From the NCBI GenBank assembly GCA_019638835.1, contig JAHBTC010000002.1:1-63981 (forward strand): 63,981 nucleotides of DNA, given 5' to 3'. Position numbers and translations under genes: made by a program. The notes under the pieces are model-generated. The model made no database searches, was not told the origin of the DNA, and saw nothing but the letters and a program-made list of their open reading frames with translations. Below, piece by piece: positions 43,830-52,680 of this stretch (its first letter is position 1; each line of letters opens with the position of its first letter). The stretch is from Fimbriimonadaceae bacterium (GTDB lineage: Bacteria; Armatimonadota; Fimbriimonadia; Fimbriimonadales; Fimbriimonadaceae).

Positions 43830-44312
43830 TTAGTCGTCGATTCGCTTGCCGGTCTTGTCGTCAATCTTGTCGCCGGTCAAAGCGTCTGCGATCTTCTCGG
43901 TGATACCGCGGGTATCAGGCGTTCCGTCAACTGCGTGTCCGCCAGTCTGAATGCCGGGTGTATTGTTGGTGTCCATTGCGCGATCGACACGCTCACGGAA
44001 CTCGTTCGCCTTATCGGCAATCTTGTCCTTCGCGTGATCGAGCCGGTCGTTACGCACGCCCGAGACCGTCGCGTCATCGTCGTGCTTGTCTACGGCATCA
44101 ACGGCGGCACCGGAAGCGGCTGCACCTGCCAGGCCACCGACAACGGCTCCGACAACGGTTCCGCCCGGACCTAGCGCAGAGCCGGCTACTCCTCCAACGA
44201 CCGCGCCACCGACTCCGCCGATCTTGGCTCCCGTCTTGGCGTCTTCATGGTCATCGTGGTGTTCCACCACGGTTCCGTCGGGTCTGGTTTCGAGATGGAT
44301 TTTGTCTTCCAT
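43830..44312 (-). CDS. Glycine-zipper protein with hydrophilic tail
   Basis: 160 residues. A charged N-terminus (MEDKIHLETRPDG...HHDDHED) is followed by a glycine-zipper membrane segment at about residues 30-72 (GGVGGAVVGGVAGSALGPGG and GAVVGGLAGAAASGAA). The hydrophilic tail is rich in Asp and Lys and resembles stress-type CsbD/late-embryogenesis-like proteins. No signal peptide. Glycine zippers form oligomeric helical pairs in membranes. Function is not known. It lies between a terminator and the cobalamin riboswitch of the divergent unit. Confidence 0.75.
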   Translation of the reverse strand: MEDKIHLETRPDGTVVEHHDDHEDAKTGAKIGGVGGAVVGGVAGSALGPGGTVVGAVVGGLAGAAASGAAVDAVDKHDDDATVSGVRNDRLDHAKDKIADKANEFRERVDRAMDTNNTPGIQTGGHAVDGTPDTRGITEKIADALTGDKIDDKTGKRIDD

Positions 44313-44427
44313 ACAAAGTTACACGTCCGCAAATTCACGGGGCCAGTGGGTTGCGCGAGATGTAAGAGATTTTTTACGGATAGGTCAGACTTGATGCCCA
44401 ATCGGGGCGAGAGGACGCTATACTGAC

Positions 44428-44545
44428 CCTCGATTCAGGGCCCCAAGATTTTTTTGGGGCAGCTGGGGGAAGTCCGGTCGAATTCCGGCGCTGTGCCGCA
44501 ACGGTAAGGGAGAAAACACTCCAAGCCCGAATGCCCGCTTGATTC
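44428..44545 (+). promoter_or_regulatory. Cobalamin (B12) riboswitch
   Basis: The conserved B12-box core is present: GGGGGAAGTCCGGTCGAATT (about 44465-44484), CCGGCGCTGTGCCGCAACGG (44485-44504), TAAGG, and CCAAGCCCGAATGCCCGC (44521-44538). This matches the family order 'GGGAA - GGTGxAAxTCC - GCxGxxCCCGCxACxGTAA - AGxCxGAxxACCxGCC'. A hairpin CCCCAAGATTTTTTTGGGG precedes the core. The outer boundaries are approximate because I cannot place the P1 closing stem. A -10-like TATACT is at 44419-44424. The next gene, at 44664, is a prepilin-like protein and not a cobalamin gene. Confidence 0.93.
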
Positions 44546-44570
44546 AAAAGCAAAGACATTTGACGTCATC

Positions 44571-44666
44571 GCCGACGAGCATCGGCAGGGGCGGGAGCAA
44601 GGCATCGGCCCTTGGTCACCGGTTCTGGATTTGCCCGAGAGCGGTGGCCCATTAGGGTTACCGATG
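44571..44666 (+). promoter_or_regulatory. Putative expression platform of the cobalamin riboswitch
   Basis: CATCGG occurs twice (44580-44585 and 44603-44608). Both copies are complementary to CCGATG at 44661-44666, which contains the start codon. GCCGA at 44571-44575 can instead pair with TCGGC at either copy. Mutually exclusive pairings of this type would control translation start. Drawn by hand, inference only. Confidence 0.4.
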
Positions 44667-45455
44667 AAAAAACGAAGCGCAGCGTTTACGCTGATTGAAC
44701 TCCTTGTCGTCATCGCAATTATCGCGATCCTCGCCGCGATTCTGTTCCCCGTTTTCGCGCAAGCCAAACAGGCGGCCAAGAAGACGCAATCTCTCGCCCA
44801 ACTCAAACAGATTGGCCTTGCCTGGACGCTGTACTCCGGAGATTACGACGACACCCTGATGAGGGCATCGGTGCCTGACGGAACTGCGATCAAGTATTGG
44901 TGGGGTCGTTTTGATGGCGCGAAATTGGACGAGAAAGAGGGACTGCTCTTTCCATACATGAAGAGCACGCAGATTCAGGCCGATCCAACTCAACCCGCGA
45001 GTTTCCGAAGCGCGATCGGATTGACCGGATACGGCTACAACTATGGATATCTCGCGCCGTCAGTCTATGCGCCTCCAACCTACGAAGAAACACCGGTTGC
45101 GGTCAACGAAATCCAAATAGAGCGCACATCCGAAACGATCGTGTTTGGATCGGCGGCGCGCCTGAACAACTGGGAGTTCGCTACTCCAAAACTTGAAGGG
45201 AACACCTATCTGGAAGCACCATCTGTTGACTTCCCGTCCGTTCATGGGCGACACGGAGGCGGCATGGCCGTCCTTGTATGGGCAGATACTCACGCATCGG
45301 CCCGAAAGCCCAATCTGCGTACCGGTGCATTCGGTTATGGATTCAATGGCGAGGATTTCATCGGCCCGAACTTGGGAGACTTGCTCCCCGCAGACTGTTC
45401 CTTCGACGAGGCCTGCGAGGATGACCTGTTCTCACTGACAAAGTCCGGTAACTGA
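44664..45455 (+). CDS. Prepilin-like protein downstream of the cobalamin riboswitch
   Basis: 263 residues from the ATG at 44664. This start gives the leader MKKRSA before [20 protein letters not shown]; a TTG at 44631 would add 11 residues before the leader and is less likely. The C-terminal motif is [14 protein letters not shown], His and Asp here separated by ten residues. Segments LYSGDYDD and [15 protein letters not shown] align with the paralogues. The C-terminal tail has two Cys ([12 protein letters not shown]). The leader contains a cobalamin riboswitch and a possible start-codon-sequestering stem. The stop lies only 5 bases from the convergent pullulanase stop. Confidence 0.88.
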   Translation: MKKRSAAFTLIELLVVIAIIAILAAILFPVFAQAKQAAKKTQSLAQLKQIGLAWTLYSGDYDDTLMRASVPDGTAIKYWWGRFDGAKLDEKEGLLFPYMKSTQIQADPTQPASFRSAIGLTGYGYNYGYLAPSVYAPPTYEETPVAVNEIQIERTSETIVFGSAARLNNWEFATPKLEGNTYLEAPSVDFPSVHGRHGGGMAVLVWADTHASARKPNLRTGAFGYGFNGEDFIGPNLGDLLPADCSFDEACEDDLFSLTKSGN

Positions 45456-45460
45456 ACTCG

Positions 45461-47974
45461 TTATCGGTACAAAACGGTCGCTGAGTGTCCTGGTAGTTCC
45501 CAGCGACCGTTTGCCGATCCAATGGAACCGTTGCGGGCAAGATCGTTCATGACGGCAATCGACCAGGATCCCTCCGGTAGACCGAACTCTCTTACTTCAC
45601 CAGAGTTGATGAGGATCAGGATCTCACGCCACGAATCGCCCACGGACGCACCATCAATCCGTACTACGAGCAAGCCCGGTTCGGCGACCGGGAATCTCAG
45701 GTTCTGACGGATTTGCTCGGCGTCGGACATTCGAAACGCCGGGTGGGCTCGTCGAATGTCAATGAGGCCCCGAACGAAGTTTGTCATGTCAGCAAACCGA
45801 GGCGCGGCTTCCCAGTTGTATTGGTTGATCAGGTCGCCCCCGTTATAACTATTGTGGTTTCCGCCTTTTGTGCGGCCCATCTCGCTTCCGCCTTCGATGA
45901 ACGGAACCCCTTGGCTCAGCAGAACCGTGGAGAACGCCAGTCTCGCTGCGGCCATCCGTTGATCATATGAATCCGCTTCGAGACCGATCCGATCCATAAG
46001 TGTCAAGTTGTCATGGGCTGAGACGTAGTTCACGGACTCGCCGGGTTGGGCCGCGAAGTCTTTGACACCTTCAGCGTAATCGATTGAGCCGGAAAGAGCG
46101 CGCTTCAATCCGTTCTCGTCGAATGAGCCATTCATCAATCCCGGGCCAGGTTCGTCAAGATTCCCGCGCACTGTGCCTCGAAAGTGGTCATTGAAGACCC
46201 CGACATTGAGCCCGACCTGGGAGCCTTTAGGGAACCGGAGCGGACCGCCCCCGGTCCATGGTTCACCGTAGATTAGCGCGTCCGGATTGACAGCCCGGAC
46301 CGCCCTCGCCCAGTCGGCAACAGACTCTGGCGTGTGCATGCCAAGTAGGTCGAATCGGAATCCGGCGACCTGATACTCCTTAGTCCAGTAAACGAGTGAA
46401 TCTCGAATGAATTTGCGGACCATCGGGCGTTCATCGGCAAGGGCGTTGCCTACACCCGATTCATTCAGCACCTCGCCCCGATCATTGGTGCGGAAGTAGA
46501 AGTAGGGAACCGATTGCCAAAACGCGGAACGTTCGCCTTGGGACGGCACCGAATGGTTGTAGACCACGTCCATCACCGTTCCAATGCCGTTCCTTGCGAG
46601 CGATGCGACGACCGTCTTGAACTCAATAATTGGATCGGTTGGGTGAGTTCCTACCGCGTATTGCTCTTCGGGCACATTGAATTGTGTGGTTTCGTAGCCC
46701 CAGTTGTAGTCGTTCGAATGGTCCGGATTGAAGTCGTGGACCGGAAGCAGGTGGGCGTGAGTAATGCCGAGCGACTTCAGATAATCCAAACCGGTAGGGA
46801 TATCTGTTCCGGGCAAAGTCGTCCCGGATAGAGCGAGCCCGAGGTACTTTCCGCGAAGATGTTCCGGCACCCCAGACGAGGGGCTAGCAGTTAAATCACG
46901 CACGTGGAACTCGTAAATGACTGCGTCGGTTGCCTTGCCGCTAAACGGAAGCGGCTTGGGTGGCCAGACCTCGGGATTCGTCCGAGATACATCCACGACC
47001 ACAGATGTCATCGAATCTTTCGTTGATGCCTTGCCGTAGATATCGCTTGCGATCCGCCGCTCGCCATAAGAGTTAAACTCAAACCGATAGGGTTGCCATT
47101 TCGGTACTTCATTGACCGTAACGTACCAAACGCCTGCGGTTCCTCGCGTCATGGGGATTCGGCGAGGCGGGTTACCATAAAGGAGCGTCGCAGACTTCGA
47201 GGGAGGGCTCCAAACTTTGAAGGTCATACTTTGGGGCCGAATCGTCACGCCGAGATCTTCGCGCGGATAAAGGAATTGTCCATCGTTGAGTACGTCGCGT
47301 AGATAGATGCGGCGGGTCTCATCGCCTATCGACACGCGCAAGTCCCCTGTCATTGCTTTGGCCGTAAGAGATTCATTGAGGGTGATCACCACGGAATCCA
47401 ATAAGTCGGAGGATTGTTCTGGCTGTCGTGCCGCAACGGTGGTAGGGGTATCCACGAAGTCAGGATGGTTGATTGAGTCTCGGACCCAACCTTCGTTGAA
47501 GTTGACGAGGAATCTCACGTTCGTACCGTCTCGCGCGACGACGAGAGGGATGTTTGGGCCGCCCGAGATGAAGTCGCGGCCCCAGTTTTGATCCCACGAA
47601 CCTCCCTTCGCAACCTTGTACTCCCAGGCGCCAGCCGGAAAGGTTGCCTCAAATCGATACTGGCCATCGGCCGTTTTGGTCATTTCCGTAACGGCACCGT
47701 TGGGATCCCACTCGTTGCCGCCGAGAGCGCGCTGAATCGAGCCGGGGAGGACGACGCGGTTCGGGTCTCTCGGTCGCGCCGCCGGAGTGCCGGGTGCTAC
47801 CGAGTTGATGACGAGTGGATTGCCATCGAGAGTGACGGTGACTCCGGAAACGGATGGTAACGCACCGGCAGATTCTAAGGCGACCGTCACCCGGCTTGGA
47901 GAATCGAGAAAGGCAGGAGGCAGACTGGCGGACTGTGTGGAAACGAGGAGGGCCGCCGCCAGAAGCGAAGTCAT
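45461..47974 (-). CDS. pulA: Type I pullulanase (GH13), secreted
   Basis: 837 residues from the ATG at 47972-47974, chosen for its signal peptide (MTSLLAAALLVSTQSASLP). N-terminal beta modules include a starch-binding-like domain (YRFEATFPAGAWEYKVAKGG), then a CBM48-like domain (FKVWSPPSKSATLLYG). The GH13 barrel carries the pullulanase type I motif YNWGYET, MDVVYNHS, FRFDLLGMHT with the nucleophile Asp, LIYGEPWTGG with the acid/base Glu and NYVSAHDNLTL with the third Asp. It cleaves alpha-1,6 branches of pullulan, starch or glycogen. The upstream in-frame extension toward 48484 overlaps the TspO gene and lacks coding character. Confidence 0.93.
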   Translation of the reverse strand: MTSLLAAALLVSTQSASLPPAFLDSPSRVTVALESAGALPSVSGVTVTLDGNPLVINSVAPGTPAARPRDPNRVVLPGSIQRALGGNEWDPNGAVTEMTKTADGQYRFEATFPAGAWEYKVAKGGSWDQNWGRDFISGGPNIPLVVARDGTNVRFLVNFNEGWVRDSINHPDFVDTPTTVAARQPEQSSDLLDSVVITLNESLTAKAMTGDLRVSIGDETRRIYLRDVLNDGQFLYPREDLGVTIRPQSMTFKVWSPPSKSATLLYGNPPRRIPMTRGTAGVWYVTVNEVPKWQPYRFEFNSYGERRIASDIYGKASTKDSMTSVVVDVSRTNPEVWPPKPLPFSGKATDAVIYEFHVRDLTASPSSGVPEHLRGKYLGLALSGTTLPGTDIPTGLDYLKSLGITHAHLLPVHDFNPDHSNDYNWGYETTQFNVPEEQYAVGTHPTDPIIEFKTVVASLARNGIGTVMDVVYNHSVPSQGERSAFWQSVPYFYFRTNDRGEVLNESGVGNALADERPMVRKFIRDSLVYWTKEYQVAGFRFDLLGMHTPESVADWARAVRAVNPDALIYGEPWTGGGPLRFPKGSQVGLNVGVFNDHFRGTVRGNLDEPGPGLMNGSFDENGLKRALSGSIDYAEGVKDFAAQPGESVNYVSAHDNLTLMDRIGLEADSYDQRMAAARLAFSTVLLSQGVPFIEGGSEMGRTKGGNHNSYNGGDLINQYNWEAAPRFADMTNFVRGLIDIRRAHPAFRMSDAEQIRQNLRFPVAEPGLLVVRIDGASVGDSWREILILINSGEVREFGLPEGSWSIAVMNDLARNGSIGSANGRWELPGHSATVLYR

Positions 47975-48027
47975 GTGTTCAGTTTGGCAAATTGGGGATC
48001 TGCCGTCGTGGAATATTCTCGGTTGCC

Positions 48028-48519
48028 CTAACGGTTCAAGACAACGATTCCCGCATTGAGATACGTGGCAAAGCAAACCCAGAGTAAGTACGGAGTTAGC
48101 AACCCGGCCGAGACGGGAGCGGCTTTGTGAAACGCTCTCATCATGAAAACAATGCTTGTAAGTAGTCCAAGAATTACGAAAAGTCCACCAACTGGTGAAC
48201 GAGCCCCGAAGAACACGATAGACCAAAGCCCATTGAGTACCACCTGAATCGCGAAGGGGAAAACAACGGATTTGAGGTGGTCGTTGGCGCGAGAGGCCAG
48301 GACGAAGGCAACTGAGATCAAGACATAAAGGATCGGCCAGACAATTCCGAACAAAAAGCTTGGTGGTTGGAGTGGAGGTTTGACCAAGCTTCCATACCAT
48401 CCATCCTGAATGCTTGGCGCGGTGAACAGCGAGCCAAGGGCCCCGGCCGCGAACACGGCCACAACGCCTGCGACACCAATCCAAGGACTCCTCTCAGCAC
48501 CTGCTTTCCTTGCCTCCAT
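48028..48519 (-). CDS. tspO: TspO/MBR family tryptophan-rich sensory protein
   Basis: 163 residues from the ATG at 48517-48519. Five transmembrane helices fill the whole protein. Family landmarks: GWYGSLVKPPLQPPSFLFGI with the W-Y...K-P-x-x-x-P-P pattern, WPILYVLISVAFVL, NGLWSIVFFGARSPVGGL and the C-terminal LLWVCFATYLNAGIVVLN. TspO binds tetrapyrroles such as haem and protoporphyrin IX in the membrane and takes part in stress responses. It is divergent from the yceI gene with a 129-base gap. Confidence 0.92.
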   Translation of the reverse strand: MEARKAGAERSPWIGVAGVVAVFAAGALGSLFTAPSIQDGWYGSLVKPPLQPPSFLFGIVWPILYVLISVAFVLASRANDHLKSVVFPFAIQVVLNGLWSIVFFGARSPVGGLFVILGLLTSIVFMMRAFHKAAPVSAGLLTPYLLWVCFATYLNAGIVVLNR

Positions 48520-48648
48520 AGTGAAGAAAACGTGGCGTAGACTGGTTACATCAGCGCAGAGTCGGGCCCTTTGGGGCAACGGCAAGCCTTTTGCAACGGG
48601 AAGTGGCGTAGTAGGTGATAGTTGTATCTGCAACTGCTTTGGAGACAC

Positions 48649-49287
48649 ATGAAAAAAGCCTTTGCCCTCTTCGCTACCGCCCCGATTGTTGCGGCAACCG
48701 TCATCGCATTCCACCCCGGAAACGCAGTCGCCTCATCAAGTCCGCTCCGATTAGATTCGGCACCGACTGCTTATGTACTTGACCCAAACCACGCAAGCAT
48801 TGGCTTCGACATTCAGCATATCGGGTTGTCGCAAGTACACGGTCGCTTCAACAAGTTCACCGGGACGGTAAACCTTGACTCAGCGGACATGACCAACTCA
48901 TCGGTTGAGTTCACGGTTGATGTCGCCTCTGTTGACACGGCAGTGGCGGCCAGAGACAACCATCTTCGAACGGCCGACTTCTTCGAAGTTGAGAAATTTC
49001 CTTCGATGAAGTTTGTGAGCACGGGCGTTCGCAAGGATGGCGAGCACTACGTGGTAGACGGCAATCTGACGATCAAGGAGACAACGAAATCGATTTCGAT
49101 TCCATTCAAAGTGATGGGGCCGGTCGATGGGATGCAGGGCGGCAAGGTGATGGGAGTCATCGCCGAACCATTTGTCATCAAACGCCTTGACTTTGGGGTG
49201 GGTAACGACCAGAAGTTGCCGAACGGAGCGATGGCTCTCGGAAACGAAGTCACCGTACGAATCTCCTTTGAGGCAAAGAGTTCCTGA
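48649..49287 (+). CDS. YceI family periplasmic isoprenoid/lipid-binding protein
   Basis: 212 residues from the ATG at 48649, with a signal peptide (MKKAFALFATAPIVAATVIA ... VASS). The mature part is a YceI lipocalin-like beta barrel: YVLDPNHASIGFDIQHIGLS, VHGRFNKFTGTVNLD, SVEFTVDVASVDTAVAARDN, HLRTADFFEVEKFPSMKFVS, and a C-terminal FKVMGPVDGM...FVIKRLDFGV. The barrel binds polyprenyl lipids; the role in vivo is not settled. It is followed 23 bases later by the lysozyme gene. Confidence 0.92.
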   Translation: MKKAFALFATAPIVAATVIAFHPGNAVASSSPLRLDSAPTAYVLDPNHASIGFDIQHIGLSQVHGRFNKFTGTVNLDSADMTNSSVEFTVDVASVDTAVAARDNHLRTADFFEVEKFPSMKFVSTGVRKDGEHYVVDGNLTIKETTKSISIPFKVMGPVDGMQGGKVMGVIAEPFVIKRLDFGVGNDQKLPNGAMALGNEVTVRISFEAKSS

Positions 49288-49310
49288 CGGTTTGGCGATA
49301 GACTAACGAA

Positions 49311-50063
49311 ATCGCCCGTTCAGTTTCACCCCGAAAACGATTTGCCAGACGCCTCCTTCTCGGATTCGCTGGCATCGTTCTCGGGGTTGTTTGTGCGTTT
49401 GCATGGCTGATGCTCTCGGGACGCTGGTCGTACGCAAGATACTTTGGTCAGCGGTACGAAACTCAAGGAATTGATGTATCAGCGCACAACGGTGAGATTG
49501 ATTGGACTGCGGTAGCGAATGACGAAATCGACTTTGTTTATATAAAGGCAACCGAGGGCGGGGACTGGGTGGATGCTCGCTATTCAGACAATAGCCGGAA
49601 AGCAAGAGCCGCCGGACTCCATGTGGGTGCGTACCACTTCTTCACCTTGAAGACTCCAGGGCATGACCAGGCCAAGCATTTCATTGCAACCGTTCCAAAA
49701 GAGCAAGGCATGCTCATCCCTGCCGTGGACCTGGAGTTTCACGGAAACTCAGAGGTTCGTCCAAGCGTTCGCGACTTTCAAAAGGAATTGCTCACCTTCA
49801 TGGAGATGATCGAGTCTCACTATGGAGTCGAGCCGATGGTTTACACCGTGCCCGACTTCGCATCGGCATACTTGCGCGGAGTTCCATTCCGGCGGTTATG
49901 GATCTGCGAGACATACATCAAACCTTGGGGATTTGCGTCGGGATGGTGGAGTGTTTGGCAATATTCCCATCAAGGAAGTGTCGCAGGCATAGAAGGTCCG
50001 GTCGACCGCAACGCGCTTCAGCCTGGGGTGAGCATCGCGCTGCCGTCACAGGTCAGCGAGTGA
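49311..50063 (+). CDS. GH25 lysozyme with N-terminal anchor; unusual start codon likely
   Basis: The GH25 domain is clear: IDVSAHNGEIDWTAVAND, FVYIKATEGGDWVDARYSDN, GLHVGAYHFFTLKTPGHDQA, IPAVDLEFHGN with the catalytic D-x-E, and WSVWQYSHQGSVAGIEGPVD at the end. These enzymes cleave peptidoglycan glycan chains. The first ATG in frame (49410) would start inside a hydrophobic segment. The open frame continues upstream through codons for SPRKRFARRLLLGFAGIVLG, a classic positive-then-hydrophobic export signal, but with no ATG, GTG or TTG. I place the start at ATC 49311, directly after an in-frame TAG, with low certainty about the exact codon. Confidence 0.75.
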   Translation: MARSVSPRKRFARRLLLGFAGIVLGVVCAFAWLMLSGRWSYARYFGQRYETQGIDVSAHNGEIDWTAVANDEIDFVYIKATEGGDWVDARYSDNSRKARAAGLHVGAYHFFTLKTPGHDQAKHFIATVPKEQGMLIPAVDLEFHGNSEVRPSVRDFQKELLTFMEMIESHYGVEPMVYTVPDFASAYLRGVPFRRLWICETYIKPWGFASGWWSVWQYSHQGSVAGIEGPVDRNALQPGVSIALPSQVSE

Positions 50064-50100
50064 CCCTTACCGTCTATCCTGCGTAGTTCATGATGAAGTG

Positions 50101-51930
50101 ATGAGTTTGGAAGCAGGCGGAAGCGGGGTCATCCCGCAAGACCCGACCCCTGGTCTGAAGCGGTTGTGGCGATATGCCGGACCGCACCGCCCGCAAGTAA
50201 TCGCTGCGGTCACATATACGACCTTCGGCAAAGTGATGGACGTAGTGCCGGAGATCCTGATCGGAGCGGTACTCGATGTCATCGTTCGGGGCCAGGCTTC
50301 TTTCGTTGCTGTCCAATTCGGCATCACCGACAAGTGGAATCAACTCATCCTACTTGCTGTATTGAACTTGTTTGCTTGGATCTTTGAGTCGTTGTTCGGC
50401 TATCTCAGTGCGGTAACTTGGCGAAATCTCGCCCAAACGATGGAGCACGAGATTCGACACCAGTTGTATTCGCACGTTCAATCCCTTGAGGTCTCATGGT
50501 TCGAAGATAACACCAGCGGTGGCCTACTGAGTGTCCTCAACGACGATATCAACCAATTGGAGAGATTTCTGGATGGGGGGGCGGCGAGCATCCTTCAAGT
50601 GTTCTGGAACATCATCCTTGTAGGCGCGATGTTTGCGGCGAGCTCGTTGCTATTGACGTTGCTCGCATTCCTGCCCATTCCCATTATCGTTGCAGGCTCC
50701 GTAACGTATCAAAAGCGGTTGCAACCTCTCTACGGTCGGGTGAGAGAAGCGGTAGCCGACCTGAGCGCGGCACTCAATGCAAATCTCAGCGGCATCCAGA
50801 CAATCAAAGCGTTCACGGCTGAAGAACGAGAAGCGAAGCGAATTAGCCAAGTATCCGAGGATTATCGGGTAGCCAATCGCGACGCCATCAAGTATTCGTC
50901 GGCGTTCGTTCCGCTCATCCGAATGGTGATTCTCGCGGGGTTCACTTGTACGTTGGTGATCGGTGGCTGGCTCGTTTTGAACAATCGAATGGAGGTGGGC
51001 ATTTACGCAGTGCTCGTCTTCATGACGCAACGCCTGCTGTGGCCGCTCACCCGTCTCGGAGAAACGCTCGACCTCTACCAACGGGCAATGGCCTCTACTC
51101 ATCGCATCTTTGGCCTGCTCGACGTAAGCCCAGTAATGAAAGAAGGTGTCTCTCCACTGCCCCTGCCCGCGCGAGGAGAAGTTTCGCTCGATGATGTCAC
51201 TTTCGGGTACGGCAATGGCCCAGACATCTTGCGTTCCATCACGATGGAGATACCCTCAGGTGAGTCCCACGCGATTGTGGGGGCTACAGGGTCGGGCAAG
51301 TCCACACTGGTGCGGCTATTGCTTCGGTTCCACGATCCTCGATCGGGCGTTGTTCGGATAGACGGAATTGATGTGCGAGAGTTGACATATGCCGGACTGC
51401 GCGGCGCAATGGGTTACGTCAGCCAAGACGTGTTTCTCTTCCACGGCACAGTGAGCGAAAACATCGCTTACGGTCGGCAGGGGGCAACGCGAGAAGAGAT
51501 TGAGAACGCGGCGCGGTCTGCCGAAGCGCACGACTTCATCCTGGATTTGGCGGATGGCTATGACACTATTGTCGGCGAACGCGGACAGCGTCTTTCTGGT
51601 GGGCAGCGCCAAAGAATCTCCTTGGCGCGTGCGATTTTGCGCGACCCGGCGGTCTTGGTGCTTGACGAGGCGACATCTGCCGTGGACAACGAGACCGAGG
51701 CTGCGATCCAGCGTTCGCTGGCCAATGTAACGGTAGGGAGGACGACCGTGATGATTGCTCACCGGCTCTCTACGGTGCGTGACTGCGACCGGATCTGGGT
51801 GTTGGAGCGCGGGCAGATTGCGGAAGCGGGAACGCACGACGAACTCATCGCCATGGGAGGGCTCTACGCGGCCCTATGGCGGGTACAGACCGGCGAAGCG
51901 ATTCGGGTGTTTGCGTCCGAGCCCGGCTAG
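50101..51930 (+). CDS. ABC transporter, fused permease and ATPase (MsbA/lipid-exporter type)
   Basis: A 609-residue half transporter: six transmembrane helices in the N-terminal 330 residues, then a nucleotide-binding domain with Walker A GATGSGKS, Q-loop YVSQDVFLFHGTVSENIAYG, signature LSGGQRQR, Walker B VLVLDEATSAVDNET and the switch His in IAHRLSTVRDCDR. It acts as a homodimer or with a partner and exports lipids, peptides or drugs. The coupling segment EVSWFEDNTSGGLLSVLNDD is typical of MsbA-like exporters. The ATG at 50101 is preferred over a GTG one codon earlier. It is not clearly coupled to its neighbours. Confidence 0.95.
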   Translation: MSLEAGGSGVIPQDPTPGLKRLWRYAGPHRPQVIAAVTYTTFGKVMDVVPEILIGAVLDVIVRGQASFVAVQFGITDKWNQLILLAVLNLFAWIFESLFGYLSAVTWRNLAQTMEHEIRHQLYSHVQSLEVSWFEDNTSGGLLSVLNDDINQLERFLDGGAASILQVFWNIILVGAMFAASSLLLTLLAFLPIPIIVAGSVTYQKRLQPLYGRVREAVADLSAALNANLSGIQTIKAFTAEEREAKRISQVSEDYRVANRDAIKYSSAFVPLIRMVILAGFTCTLVIGGWLVLNNRMEVGIYAVLVFMTQRLLWPLTRLGETLDLYQRAMASTHRIFGLLDVSPVMKEGVSPLPLPARGEVSLDDVTFGYGNGPDILRSITMEIPSGESHAIVGATGSGKSTLVRLLLRFHDPRSGVVRIDGIDVRELTYAGLRGAMGYVSQDVFLFHGTVSENIAYGRQGATREEIENAARSAEAHDFILDLADGYDTIVGERGQRLSGGQRQRISLARAILRDPAVLVLDEATSAVDNETEAAIQRSLANVTVGRTTVMIAHRLSTVRDCDRIWVLERGQIAEAGTHDELIAMGGLYAALWRVQTGEAIRVFASEPG

Positions 51931-52059
51931 CGAAGATTCTGAGGATTAGGCACGGTTCATCAACAGATTATTTGCCATTCAGATCAGTGTCAGAAACCGG
52001 GGGTTCGCGATACGTTGGAAGGGGCAGAGCCGCAAAGGCTTCAAGAAACGAAGGAGAAC

Positions 52060-52644
52060 ATGAAAATGATCAAAACCCCAGCCACGTTGTTGATGGCGAC
52101 GGTCGCAATGGCCGGATTAGCGACGCTCGCAATCGGTCAAGCCCGCATGAATGTTGACAACCCGATGGTCGGCGGCATGGCGATGCTTCCGAGCAAGAAT
52201 ATCGTTGAGAACGCCATAAACAGCAAGGATCACACGACTTTGGTGGCTGCCGTCAAAGCCGCCGGACTCGCGGAAGCGCTGATGGGTGAAGGCCCGTTCA
52301 CGGTCTTCGCCCCGACAAACGATGCGTTTGAGAACCTGCCCGATGGCACCGTTGGCAAACTTCTGATGCCGGAAAGCAAGGACATGCTGGTCGGCGTTTT
52401 GACCTCGCACGTGGCCCAAGGCACCTGGACGTCGGAGAGAATCAAGATGGCAATCAAGGACGGACGCGGTACGGCGGAGATCACCACTCTTAGTGGGCAC
52501 AAACTCTGGGCGAGCATGAATGGCCCGACCAACATCGTCCTCAAGGATGAGATGGGTGGTTGGTCAACAATCAGCACCTACGATGTGATGCAGAAGAATG
52601 GTGTGATCCATGTGGTGAACTCGGTTCTGCTCCCGAAGATGTAG
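52060..52644 (+). CDS. Secreted fasciclin-domain protein
   Basis: 194 residues from the ATG at 52060 (AAGGAG 4 bases upstream). A signal peptide (MKMIKTPATLLMATVAMAGLATLAIGQA) is followed by one fasciclin (FAS1) domain: IVENAINSKDHTTLVAAVKA, LMGEGPFTVFAPTNDAFENL, LTSHVAQGTWTSERIK and the C-terminal VMQKNGVIHVVNSVLLPKM. FAS1 proteins mediate adhesion. The leader has two short hairpins near 52029-52053. A terminator follows. Confidence 0.92.
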   Translation: MKMIKTPATLLMATVAMAGLATLAIGQARMNVDNPMVGGMAMLPSKNIVENAINSKDHTTLVAAVKAAGLAEALMGEGPFTVFAPTNDAFENLPDGTVGKLLMPESKDMLVGVLTSHVAQGTWTSERIKMAIKDGRGTAEITTLSGHKLWASMNGPTNIVLKDEMGGWSTISTYDVMQKNGVIHVVNSVLLPKM

Positions 52645-52680
52645 CTGGAACCATTGAGACGCAGACTCGTCTGAAGAGAG

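Noticed and set aside
45461-48484. Pullulanase extended upstream to 48484
   Set aside because: The extra 170 codons overlap the TspO gene, look non-coding and precede a clear signal peptide at 47974.
52015-52059. Small hairpins before the fasciclin gene as a c-di-GMP or other riboswitch
   Set aside because: Only two short stems; the conserved core of the c-di-GMP aptamers is missing.
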